NCBI RefSeq assembly: GCF_029254265.1
Contig: NZ_JAQWXX010000073.1
Location: 62,001-126,000, forward strand
Reading direction: 5' to 3'
Length of the DNA stretch: 64,000 nucleotides
Source of the DNA: Algoriphagus sp.
GTDB taxonomy: Bacteria > Bacteroidota > Bacteroidia > Cytophagales > Cyclobacteriaceae
Part shown: in pieces, positions 1-7,221 of the stretch
How the letters are laid out: each line of letters starts with the position of its first letter
Numbering within the stretch: the stretch's first letter is position 1
Notes under the pieces: generated by a model
What the model was told of the DNA's origin: nothing
What the model saw: the letters and a program-made list of their open reading frames with translations, nothing else
The model's database searches: none
Translations under genes and position numbers: made by a program

Positions 1-1
1 A

Positions 2-277
2 AATGCTGATGAGAATACTGCCGAGAAAATGATTGAAATGCTTCTTGAAAAAGCTTCACAGCGACTAGAGATAGAGGTCGAGCTTAGCAAAAAGGCTATT
101 GCAGCGGGAGGATCTAAAGAAAATGAGCAAGAAATCTTAGATACTTGGCTCGACTATTATGAAAAGTCACTGGATACGATCAAGGATTTGCTGCTAGGAG
201 ATGATGCTGAAATTTCAAAAAAGATAACAAAGGCCAAAACAGCAATTAAAGCACAAGTGATCGAATTCCAGTTCTAA
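2..277 (+). CDS. Partial gene: C-terminal part of an unidentified helical protein
   Basis: The frame is open from base 2 to a TAA at 275-277. The first ATG at 29 may therefore be internal, and the gene probably begins before the window. The visible 91 residues are highly charged and predicted helical, rich in Glu, Lys and Ala, with no signal peptide or membrane segment. I recognise no family motif. The sequence could be the tail of a cytosolic helical-bundle protein. No neighbour on the left is visible to help. Confidence is high that it is coding, because of its composition and clean stop, and low for any function. Confidence 0.6.
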   Translation, partial: NADENTAEKMIEMLLEKASQRLEIEVELSKKAIAAGGSKENEQEILDTWLDYYEKSLDTIKDLLLGDDAEISKKITKAKTAIKAQVIEFQF

Positions 278-389
278 TACATTTTATTTTCCTGGCGGAT
301 CAAACGAGTTTGGAAATTGAGCATTATCCATTTTCATTTCCAAAAGTTCATTTCAGCTAATCTTAGCCAAAGCTGAAATCTTTTAGAAC

Positions 390-920
390 TCAATTCTTCG
401 GTAAATACTTTTCTGGGATGGGATTTTCTTCCGATTCCTGCATCCAGTAGATATTAATAATCCACCATCTTTTGCCATCGTTCAGCAGTTGAATACTGTT
501 AATTCCCCTCGCAAATGGCGTATCCATTGATTCATTATTATAGGAATTATAGGTGCTGAATACCTGGGTGATAGCACCAAATGTGTCTGCCGTTCTATGG
601 CTTTCTTTCTCAAAGAAACCGGTGTCAACTAACATTTTTCCAGCTCTGGAAATATACGCTTCTGGTGTCAAAAAAGTAGCTCCGATTACCCCAGCTTGGT
701 TTTTACCAGAAGGGATCAGCTTGGCGTCTGGATGGAATAGATATTTGAATAACTCCCAATCTCTTGCTTGACCTTTTTCTCCAGAAATCACTCCATACAA
801 TGTTTCTATTGTGCTATCAAGCGTCTGAACCTTGCTTAAGTATTTGGAATCCGTGGATTGCGCATTTACGGTCATCGAAATGGCAAAGAATGTGATTGCT
901 AGAATTGCTACCTTTTTCAT
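390..920 (-). CDS. Exported NTF2-like (SnoaL/DUF4440-type) protein
   Basis: This 176-residue protein starts with a typical signal peptide (Lys-Lys, hydrophobic core, cleavage near VNAQ at residues 18-21). The rest resembles the NTF2-like/SnoaL fold used for small-ligand binding or as a stand-alone periplasmic domain: an early helical part (DSTIETLYGVISG), a LFHPDAKLIP segment and a C-terminal strand pair with KRWWIINIYWM. Bacteroidota encode many such exported proteins of unknown ligand. The ATG at 920 is the only sensible start because it leads directly into the signal peptide. The leader carries a 27-base sequence that is repeated about 98 bases further upstream. Function beyond the fold is unknown. 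Confidence 0.75.
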   Translation of the reverse strand: MKKVAILAITFFAISMTVNAQSTDSKYLSKVQTLDSTIETLYGVISGEKGQARDWELFKYLFHPDAKLIPSGKNQAGVIGATFLTPEAYISRAGKMLVDTGFFEKESHRTADTFGAITQVFSTYNSYNNESMDTPFARGINSIQLLNDGKRWWIINIYWMQESEENPIPEKYLPKN

Positions 921-1039
921 GTGTTTATAATTTGATTTTTAGCGGTCATATGGAACGCCCTAATCCCGATATTTCTGGACATTCTCCTGTATGAGAACTT
1001 TTCTTATGAGCATTTCATGTGTTTATAATTTGATTTTTA
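915..1039 (-). repeat. 27-base direct repeat duplicating a gene leader and start codon
   Basis: The 27 bases at 915-941 (leader, ATG and second codon of the NTF2-like gene, read on the minus strand) recur exactly at 1013-1039, 98 bases away. The second copy also contains an ATG-AAA on the minus strand, but that frame stops after four codons. It looks like a duplicated promoter/start region or the stub of a lost gene. The copies are identical, so the event is recent or maintained. Confidence 0.8.
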
Positions 1040-1067
1040 ATGGCCACATAGAATCTTCGCAAGGCTT

Positions 1068-1085
1068 CCCCGATAGCTATCGGGG
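1068..1085. repeat. Perfect 18-base palindrome CCCCGATAGCTATCGGGG
   Basis: The sequence is its own reverse complement across 18 bases and would form a strong hairpin. From memory, short palindromes of this type (CCGATAGCTATCGG core) are scattered through intergenic DNA of many marine Bacteroidota. It lies in the 379-base gap 921-1299. Apart from this palindrome, the 27-base duplication and a short repeat at 1215-1250, I see nothing gene-like in that gap. Confidence 0.7.
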
Positions 1086-1214
1086 CATACCTCTGTGTGT
1101 CGATTACGACCCGCTCGATTTCATAAGATTTGTTTTATAATTTATGAGATACTTTACTTTTCTTAAGTAGAAAATTGAAAGCCTCTTAAGAAATGATCAA
1201 CATTTGGAAATCCC

Positions 1215-1250
1215 TACTTCAGTCATCGGTCTTTGGTCTATTAAAATAAA
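1215..1250. repeat. Dispersed intergenic repeat, copy 1 of 3
   Basis: The stretch ACTTC-AGTCAT-CGGTCTT followed by a TAAAATAAAG tail matches sequences at 3124-3170 and 63405-63450, which read ACTTCG...CGGTCTTCTGTC...GTAAAACAA. All three copies are intergenic and in the same window orientation. It is too short to encode anything. This copy sits just downstream of the DUF2207 gene. Confidence 0.6.
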
Positions 1251-1299
1251 GAAATTAAGCTTCTGACTTCACCCAGAATAATGATAATTTTTAAATCAT

Positions 1300-2982
1300 C
1301 TACCAGCTTCCTCCACCGCCGCCACCAAATCCACCTCCAGATGATCCTCCGCCTCCCGAACCTCCAGAACTGGAAGGAGAACTCACCATAGTGGATTGGG
1401 TAGATTTGATAGAATTATTAAAGGATTTGGAGAAATGATTCATTGACATGATCCTTCCTGAAGTAGAATAGTACCAGGTTGGTGGCTGTATGTTTAGGGC
1501 ATCGAATTTCTTTGCCCATTTGTCAAACATGCCAAAAGCCAAGGCATAGCTCATCGTAGACTCGAAATAAGAAGGGTCTTCCTTGAGTAGCATTTTGAGT
1601 TTGTTCTCCTCAGCGACTTTGATGAATTGTTTGAAACCTTTCAACTCGGATAGAATCGCAGTTCCTTCTTTATTCTTTTTGATCAAAAACTGACTCATGA
1701 CTATCAAGAAAAGTAGCAAAACTACGACAGCGATTGCGGCTATTATTCCCCAGAAAAACAGAAATAATGGCGTAAGAATTAAAATCAGAATTACTAATCC
1801 GACGATTGTAAAATTTTTAATTCTACGAGACTTATTCACATAGTAAATCTGCGCTGCGGCTTTTAGATCACCACTTGCGGTACTCATTGTGGTATAAAAC
1901 TTCTCTTTGAGACTACTGACTAGCACTTCTGTTGTGCTTGCAAATAGTCCATTGAAAAGTTGGCGCTGATATAAAGGAGCATCAGCTTCAAGATCTTTCA
2001 ATTTGTTAAGCCTAGTGTCATCCTTGGCAAACCAACCCTTTTCATCTATCTCCTCAATAGTGAGGTAGCCATTGGAAGCCCAGAAGGGAATGAGCGATAT
2101 CAAATCTGTTGTATCTCCAGAATCATCGATCAAGTAACCCACCATAGCCGGATCCATACCTTTTGGCGGATAGTAACTCGTCGTAGTGGTGACATGATCG
2201 TCTTTTCCATGTTTTTTCCAAATTGCATGAAATGCAATATAGACTAAGGTCAAAATGATTATCCATCCATAATTTGTCCAGAACGGCCAGAAGGGTTTGA
2301 TTTCTTTAACACTCCCCAAAGGCAATTTCAAAAGGACTGTCACCGCTTCTCCGCCAGAAGAAACTACATCAGGTTTGCTGGTGCCAGAAAAAGTACCATT
2401 AGAATAACTTGACTGAAAATCTGAGGAGGGCACATTTGAACCTATCATTCCGGAATACAAAAAGTAATCTCCTTCCTCAAGTGTGACTCCATTAGGCAAA
2501 TGAACTTTGAAATCAATTTTATTGAAAGGAGCATTCCAATCACTAGGCTTGATATTCCAATAGAATTGTATGGCCTCCTTCTCGTGAAGAAAAGCGTTCT
2601 CCACTCTATACCTGATTTCGTACTGCTGTGGGCCTTCCAAAGTCACATCGCCATCACCGATTTTGATCTGTAAATTATCGGACATTTTCTGCCCAAATGC
2701 TGAGGGAGCCTCAAACTTATAGCCTGGAACTTCAATGTTGCTTACTTTGATCTTACGGGTTTCTTGCTTGTGATCTTCAGTCAACAAATCATAGGAAGTT
2801 TGAATATCCCGAAAAATCCCATGTTTTGGAGTTTCAAAATTGAGGTTGTATTTCTCAACTACATCAAAATAACCATCCTCATGAATCGTAATTTCCACTG
2901 AGTAGGAAGTGACTGTAAAATCTTGAGCATAGACTTTTAGCTGCGCAAAAAATAAGAGTAATAAAAATGAGATTTTTTTCAT
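1300..2982 (-). CDS. DUF2207-family membrane protein with Gly-rich tail
   Basis: This 560-residue protein matches the DUF2207 (PF09972) layout. It has a signal peptide (residues 1-19), a large extracytoplasmic beta-rich domain to about residue 225, one membrane segment (about 232-255), a cytoplasmic region, two further membrane segments (about 392-435) and a very Gly/Ser-rich C-terminus ending in GSW. The family is widespread, predicted to be in the inner membrane and biochemically uncharacterised. It is very often encoded next to LemA, and here the lemA-type gene lies upstream on the same strand (219 bases between them), so the two probably form one unit. The ATG at 2982 opens the signal peptide. 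The family call is firm and the role is unknown. Confidence 0.9.
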   Translation of the reverse strand: MKKISFLLLLFFAQLKVYAQDFTVTSYSVEITIHEDGYFDVVEKYNLNFETPKHGIFRDIQTSYDLLTEDHKQETRKIKVSNIEVPGYKFEAPSAFGQKMSDNLQIKIGDGDVTLEGPQQYEIRYRVENAFLHEKEAIQFYWNIKPSDWNAPFNKIDFKVHLPNGVTLEEGDYFLYSGMIGSNVPSSDFQSSYSNGTFSGTSKPDVVSSGGEAVTVLLKLPLGSVKEIKPFWPFWTNYGWIIILTLVYIAFHAIWKKHGKDDHVTTTTSYYPPKGMDPAMVGYLIDDSGDTTDLISLIPFWASNGYLTIEEIDEKGWFAKDDTRLNKLKDLEADAPLYQRQLFNGLFASTTEVLVSSLKEKFYTTMSTASGDLKAAAQIYYVNKSRRIKNFTIVGLVILILILTPLFLFFWGIIAAIAVVVLLLFLIVMSQFLIKKNKEGTAILSELKGFKQFIKVAEENKLKMLLKEDPSYFESTMSYALAFGMFDKWAKKFDALNIQPPTWYYSTSGRIMSMNHFSKSFNNSIKSTQSTMVSSPSSSGGSGGGGSSGGGFGGGGGGSW

Positions 2983-3111
2983 GTTAGTGCTAAAGTTCCT
3001 ACAAAGCTTAACTGAAGATTTGTAAGGATAATTGTTTTCTAATTAAGAGATAGGTGTTTCTTACTTTCTGAAAATATTTTGACAAAAGCATCAGTGAAAA
3101 AGCTCCAAACT

Positions 3112-3198
3112 AGATTTTAGGCTACTTCGGTCACCGGTCTTCTGTCTTACGTCCGGTAAAACAAAGAATTATGGGTAATGGCATCAAAAAGGATAATC
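3112..3198. repeat. Dispersed intergenic repeat, copy 2 of 3
   Basis: GATTTTAG, ACTTCGG, CGGTCTTCTGTC, GTAAAACAA and GGATAAT occur in this order. The same modules occur in the same order at 63395-63482, and a shorter version lies at 1215-1250. This copy lies between the lemA-type gene and the DUF2207 gene, inside their probable transcript. Confidence 0.65.
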
Positions 3199-3201
3199 AG
3201 A

Positions 3202-3762
3202 TCAAGTAAAACTCACTTTTACATTTTCACGACTTTCTGGCTCAGTTTCGAAATAGTCAAAATGTTGGTAATTGAACATACCCGCAACCATCACTGCTGG
3301 AAAACTTTCCCCATAGGTGTTGTTTTCGCGAACAGTGCCATTGTAATAGCGTCTTGATCGTTCTAGATTTTCTTCTATTTCATTCAGTTTGTCTTGGAGT
3401 TGAAGAAAGTTAGTATTGGCTTTAAGATCGGGGTATGCTTCACTTAATGCAAAGATGCTTCTCAGTGTTTTTTGGATTTGATTTTCTGCTTGGATCTGTT
3501 GGTTGATGTCATCAGAAGGTACAGCCATCGCAGCATTTCTGGCTTGGATTACCGCTTCAAGGGTTTCTTTTTCATGACTTGCATAGCCTTTTACAGTTTC
3601 CACAAGATTAGGAATAAGGTCATAGCGTCGCTTAAGAGCTACATCTATATTACTCCAGCCATCTTTTACTGTGTTTTTGTTTTTTACAATTTTGTTGAAA
3701 ATACCGATTAGAATAATGCTTAGAAACACGATGATTCCAGCAATAATGAGAAATACTACCAT
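3202..3762 (-). CDS. LemA family protein
   Basis: The 186-residue length and layout are typical of LemA (PF04011): one N-terminal membrane anchor (residues 3-23, very hydrophobic) with a short periplasmic N-terminus, then a long helical coiled-coil domain. Family-typical segments are visible: NKIVKNKNTVKDGWSNIDV, RRYDLIPNLVETVKGY and a C-terminal ARRxYN-like stretch (SRRYYNGTVRENN). LemA proteins are inner-membrane proteins of unknown biochemical role, commonly paired with DUF2207 or metalloprotease genes. Here the gene precedes a DUF2207 gene on the same strand, which supports joint function. The ATG at 3762 fits the membrane anchor. Confidence 0.93.
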   Translation of the reverse strand: MVVFLIIAGIIVFLSIILIGIFNKIVKNKNTVKDGWSNIDVALKRRYDLIPNLVETVKGYASHEKETLEAVIQARNAAMAVPSDDINQQIQAENQIQKTLRSIFALSEAYPDLKANTNFLQLQDKLNEIEENLERSRRYYNGTVRENNTYGESFPAVMVAGMFNYQHFDYFETEPESRENVKVSFT

Positions 3763-3972
3763 AATGCGTTGGGTTTAAAATGGATTAGGACAGAGATATC
3801 AAAAAAGTAAATTGGTATACAGTCTTTTCGTACTCCAATGATTTTATAATATCAAAATACCAACTTTTATTGAAAACTCAAGAATATCGGCATATCCAAA
3901 TATGGAAAACAAAGCCTCCACCCGAAGATTATTAAATTACCCTTACAATAAGCAACGCTATCCGATCTTGAA

Positions 3973-4671
3973 ATGAAGTCACTCCACTTAATCCTAATTT
4001 CTTTAGTTCTTTTTGCATTTCAGCCTAAAGAGTATACATCTGACTATCTGAATGATCTGAAAATCGAATTCCAGAAAAAATGGCCTGAAAACAGGACGAT
4101 CAACTTGGTTTTTCATGGACATTCTGTACCTGCCGGTTATTTCAAAACCCCAATTGTAAATACCCTCGAATCCTATCCTTACCTAGTATTAAAGGAGCTA
4201 AAAGCACAATATCCATACGCTGTGATTAACATCATCAATACCTCGATTGGTGGCGAAGATTCTAAAAGTGGAGCCCGGCGATTCAAATCAGATGTCCTAA
4301 TTCATAAACCTGATGTACTATTTATTGACTATGCCTTAAATGACAGAAGTCTTGGAATTGATAGCGCAAAAGTTGAATGGGAATCAATGATCCAAATGGC
4401 CTTGGAAGCGGATATAAAAATCATTCTTTTAACTCCTTCACCCGATCAGAAAATAGATTTAAAAGAAGATGATACCATTTTAGATCAGCATGCAAATCAA
4501 ATTCGTGCCTTATCAGAAAAATACGAGGTAGGCCTTGCTGATAGCTACGCATTGTTCAAAAATGAAGTAATCTCTGGAGGCGATCTTGTTTCCTTGATGT
4601 CTCAAGGAAATCACCCGAATGAAAAAGGACATGCACTAATTGCCAAAGGGATTTTGGAGTATTTCCAGTAG
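3973..4671 (+). CDS. Exported SGNH/GDSL-type hydrolase
   Basis: This 232-residue protein has an N-terminal hydrophobic export signal (about residues 4-16). SGNH blocks are visible: block I as VFHGHSVPAGY with Ser51 as the likely nucleophile, an Asn in YALND equivalent to block III, and block V as NHPNEKGH with the catalytic His. The Asp normally three residues before that His (DxxH) is Gln here (QGNH), so the triad looks incomplete. Substrates of the family range from acyl esters to acetylated sugars, and nothing here identifies one. The gene stands alone between divergently and convergently placed neighbours and starts at the only plausible ATG. Confidence 0.82.
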   Translation: MKSLHLILISLVLFAFQPKEYTSDYLNDLKIEFQKKWPENRTINLVFHGHSVPAGYFKTPIVNTLESYPYLVLKELKAQYPYAVINIINTSIGGEDSKSGARRFKSDVLIHKPDVLFIDYALNDRSLGIDSAKVEWESMIQMALEADIKIILLTPSPDQKIDLKEDDTILDQHANQIRALSEKYEVGLADSYALFKNEVISGGDLVSLMSQGNHPNEKGHALIAKGILEYFQ

Positions 4672-4803
4672 TATTTAATAGGTTGCACATGTTGACCCTG
4701 ACAAGGGTTCTATAGCTTATTTTGATTTCCAATTATCCAGGTACAAACCCCGTAAATTGTATTGGCTTTATTACAATTTCGGATAGCCTTCGGTTTAATC
4801 TCC

Positions 4804-5820
4804 CTAATTACTTAACCCAAAAGCTTGTTTGGGATTATCTATTAATAGCGTTTCCCAATCTTGTTTTGTAAACCCTTTAGCATCCAGTTTAGGCACTAAG
4901 TCAGTAAAAATCGCTGTGAAAGGCTGAAAATCTCCGCCATTCGCTTCACCTGGCTTGTACCAACCAGCGTCATGAGAGATTAAAACCTGATCTAAAAAAT
5001 CATTTTCCTTGGCAAATAGTAATCGATCGACATAGGAATCTACTTCCCACCCAATCCCATCCCAGGAAATCCAAACACCCAATTCCGCTGCTTTCTTGAA
5101 ATTCTCGAAATCGGGTTCATTTTGGGCATGCACCCAAACGAAAGCCGAAGGATCAATTCCCATTTCTTGCAAAACCGCAACTTCCTGCGAAGCCGCAAAC
5201 CAAGGACCTGTATGAGAGACAATTTGTAAACCAGTCTTCTGAAAAGTTATTCCAGCAGCTCTAACGAGTTTGGAATCGACATCACGCAACGGTTCCTCCG
5301 CATTTACAGATATTTTGATGAATCCAGGTTTAATGCCGGTGGAAGAAATCCCATTTTCAAATTCATCAATCCATCTAGCCGCAAGTTCCTCAGCTGACTC
5401 AGAAAATGCATGTTTGGGCAAGTATTTCCCATCCACAGCTCCATAATACCCTGTATTAGTAACCAGCTGAATTCCCGACTTTTCACTCAAAATCTTTAAA
5501 AGCTCTGGATCTTTTCCTAAATAGGATGGAGTACAATCGAAGATAGTTTTGACACCAAGTTTTCTGACCTCCAAAAGATATGGCAAGACTTTTTGAACTA
5601 CAGAATCCCGATTATATCGATCCTCGGAAACCGAATCCGCACCAATGAAATCGACTAGCATATGCTCGTGAATCAAGGTGAGCCCTAAGGAATCAATCGA
5701 ATGACTGCCTGAAACTGAATTAAAAAATCCATTTGATTCGTGACTCACTTTCTCTTGGCAGGAAAAAGACAGAAGTCCAATAATAAGAAGAACTGATATA
5801 CTAAATCCGAAAGGCTTCAT
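4804..5820 (-). CDS. Phosphotriesterase-family lipoprotein (amidohydrolase fold)
   Basis: From the ATG at 5820 the protein is 338 residues. A GTG 57 bases further upstream is possible, but the ATG places a lipoprotein signal (LLSFSC, Cys21) at the true N-terminus. The TIM-barrel metal ligands of the phosphotriesterase family (PF02126) are present: HEH at 51-53, a candidate carboxylated Lys in the GFIKISV strand, His in VSHTG, His in WVHAQNE and Asp in ISHDAGW. Members include lactonases and esterases acting on organophosphates or acyl-homoserine lactones. The actual substrate here is unknown. The protein probably sits in the outer or inner membrane facing the periplasm. The gene follows the hypothetical gene at 5844-6530 after a 23-base gap and may be cotranscribed with it. 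Confidence 0.88.
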   Translation of the reverse strand: MKPFGFSISVLLIIGLLSFSCQEKVSHESNGFFNSVSGSHSIDSLGLTLIHEHMLVDFIGADSVSEDRYNRDSVVQKVLPYLLEVRKLGVKTIFDCTPSYLGKDPELLKILSEKSGIQLVTNTGYYGAVDGKYLPKHAFSESAEELAARWIDEFENGISSTGIKPGFIKISVNAEEPLRDVDSKLVRAAGITFQKTGLQIVSHTGPWFAASQEVAVLQEMGIDPSAFVWVHAQNEPDFENFKKAAELGVWISWDGIGWEVDSYVDRLLFAKENDFLDQVLISHDAGWYKPGEANGGDFQPFTAIFTDLVPKLDAKGFTKQDWETLLIDNPKQAFGLSN

Positions 5821-5843
5821 TAAAGGCAATTTAACTGATTCAG

Positions 5844-6530
5844 TTAATCCATCAATATTATTTCCTCTACTTGACACTTGCAGACAGCAGTATTCAGACC
5901 TATTTTTTCAAGGGAACAAGCTAAGGTTTTTGCAGAGGTAAGATTTATTTTGACTTCATAAACCCCCTCCTGATCTCCTAAGAAGCCGAATGAATACTGC
6001 GTGTTTTCAGTAAGCCATTCTGCAATTTCTTCAAGTTTAAGTCCTTTAACCTCTACTGAATTATTTTTATGGGCAATGAACTTTTCAATTCCTCGATTGG
6101 GATTAAACAAGGCATTCTTCAAAAGTGAATCGTCTTCAACTTTCATGCAATTGAACTCTATTGACTTAGTTCCTATTGAGAATCGATCAGGATATCTATT
6201 TATCAGATCGTCTAAGACTTCTTTTAAAAATGCGGAATTGATTTCCTGATCAGAACTTGTAAGCTTTAAACTGTATTCGCTCTTTTCCCATTCAGATTTG
6301 ATTGAGAATTCAGGCCAGACCTGTTTGAAGACTTGATCCGGTTTTCCAATTACTTGAATCATTTTTGGACCTGAAGCACTACCTCCTTTGTGAAAACCTG
6401 TTTGAGGAAGTGGTATTAGCTCAAATGAATAATTAGCATTTTTGATTACAAACTCATCTTGAGTCTCTTTGGCGAAAGAAAACTCAACAAAAAAAAGACA
6501 AATCAGAAATACTAATGAAAGTGGTTTCAT
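5844..6530 (-). CDS. Exported protein of unknown function
   Basis: This 228-residue protein has a clear signal peptide (residues 1-20, cleavage near FAKE). I do not recognise the family. The C-terminal half (from about residue 155) has a KGLKLEEIAEWL segment and alternating strands, reminiscent of small secretin- or TonB-like 'N' domains, and contains three Cys near the end (ACSLEK, AVCKC). It lies directly upstream of the phosphotriesterase-like lipoprotein gene on the same strand, so the two may act together at the cell envelope. Its upstream side is a 691-base stretch dominated by a pseudogene remnant. Confidence 0.7.
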   Translation of the reverse strand: MKPLSLVFLICLFFVEFSFAKETQDEFVIKNANYSFELIPLPQTGFHKGGSASGPKMIQVIGKPDQVFKQVWPEFSIKSEWEKSEYSLKLTSSDQEINSAFLKEVLDDLINRYPDRFSIGTKSIEFNCMKVEDDSLLKNALFNPNRGIEKFIAHKNNSVEVKGLKLEEIAEWLTENTQYSFGFLGDQEGVYEVKINLTSAKTLACSLEKIGLNTAVCKCQVEEIILMD

Positions 6531-6605
6531 AATAGACTGGATTTAAATCGAACTTAAATTTAAAACTGAAAAATTATTTTCAAGGTTTTGCATATGCCAC
6601 TAAAT

Positions 6606-7000
6606 TTATTCCTCTTCTCCAAATAGTATCTTTTATTCAAACCTATCTATCCCTCGCTCTTCCTGCAGAAATCTTCCAAATGAAGCAGTATTCCCATGAG
6701 TGAGGTAGACTTTTTCAGATTCTGTGGCAAAAACCTATCCTTACCATTCCCCATGATCCGAAAGCACAAAGCCACGGTTTGCGGTTCGTCTTCTTCTTGC
6801 TACTCGGACAGCCAGATAGCCAGAGCAAACTCCAGATCGATTAGTTAAGAATCTCCGCATTCAAGCAGTAAACATGGCTGATGGAGGAGCGATAACCAGG
6901 GAACCTTTGAAACTATACTTGGGTGTTTCAGCTGTTACTTTTTTACATTCCAGATTTCCATTCCATTTGTAATTGAACCTTGGTTGGTATTCCAAATAGC
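6606..7000 (-). pseudogene. Decayed copy of the 3' end of the MBL exonuclease gene (13535-14530)
   Basis: Base for base this stretch resembles roughly the last 135 codons of the exonuclease gene at 13535-14530 and is in the same orientation. Shared runs include ATCCCTCGCTC, CTTCCAAATGA, GTATTCCCATGAGT and GGTTGGTATTCC, with many substitutions and indels between them. Its end still reads LFGEEE followed by a TAA at the position where the intact gene reads LFGEEEES-stop. Frameshifts and stops rule out a functional product. No counterpart of the N-terminal metal-binding half is present. Genes at 7.2-13.3 kb lie between this remnant and the intact gene. Confidence 0.88.
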
Positions 7001-7050
7001 TCTGACAAATCAAAAAACTGAAAGCACAATCAGATTAAGTTCCAAATTCC

Positions 7051-7072
7051 AATAGCAAACAAGTTTGCTATT
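7051..7072. other. 22-base hairpin (10-base arms) in the leader of the cytochrome gene
   Basis: AATAGCAAAC, two bases, then GTTTGCTATT form perfect arms. There is no T-run, so a classical terminator is unlikely. The rest of the 6531-7221 gap is the exonuclease remnant plus A/T-rich leader with no other gene. Confidence 0.5.
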
Positions 7073-7221
7073 AAAGAAAGCATCCTTTTATAATACAGTA
7101 CTCTCGAAGAAATATGTATTTTCTCTACTCTCTATCAGAAGTTTACCTTAATTTAAAATCGATTCTTGAACAGAAATGAATATTGAAATAGAATTAGCAA
7201 ATAAGCCCACTTAACCTAATT

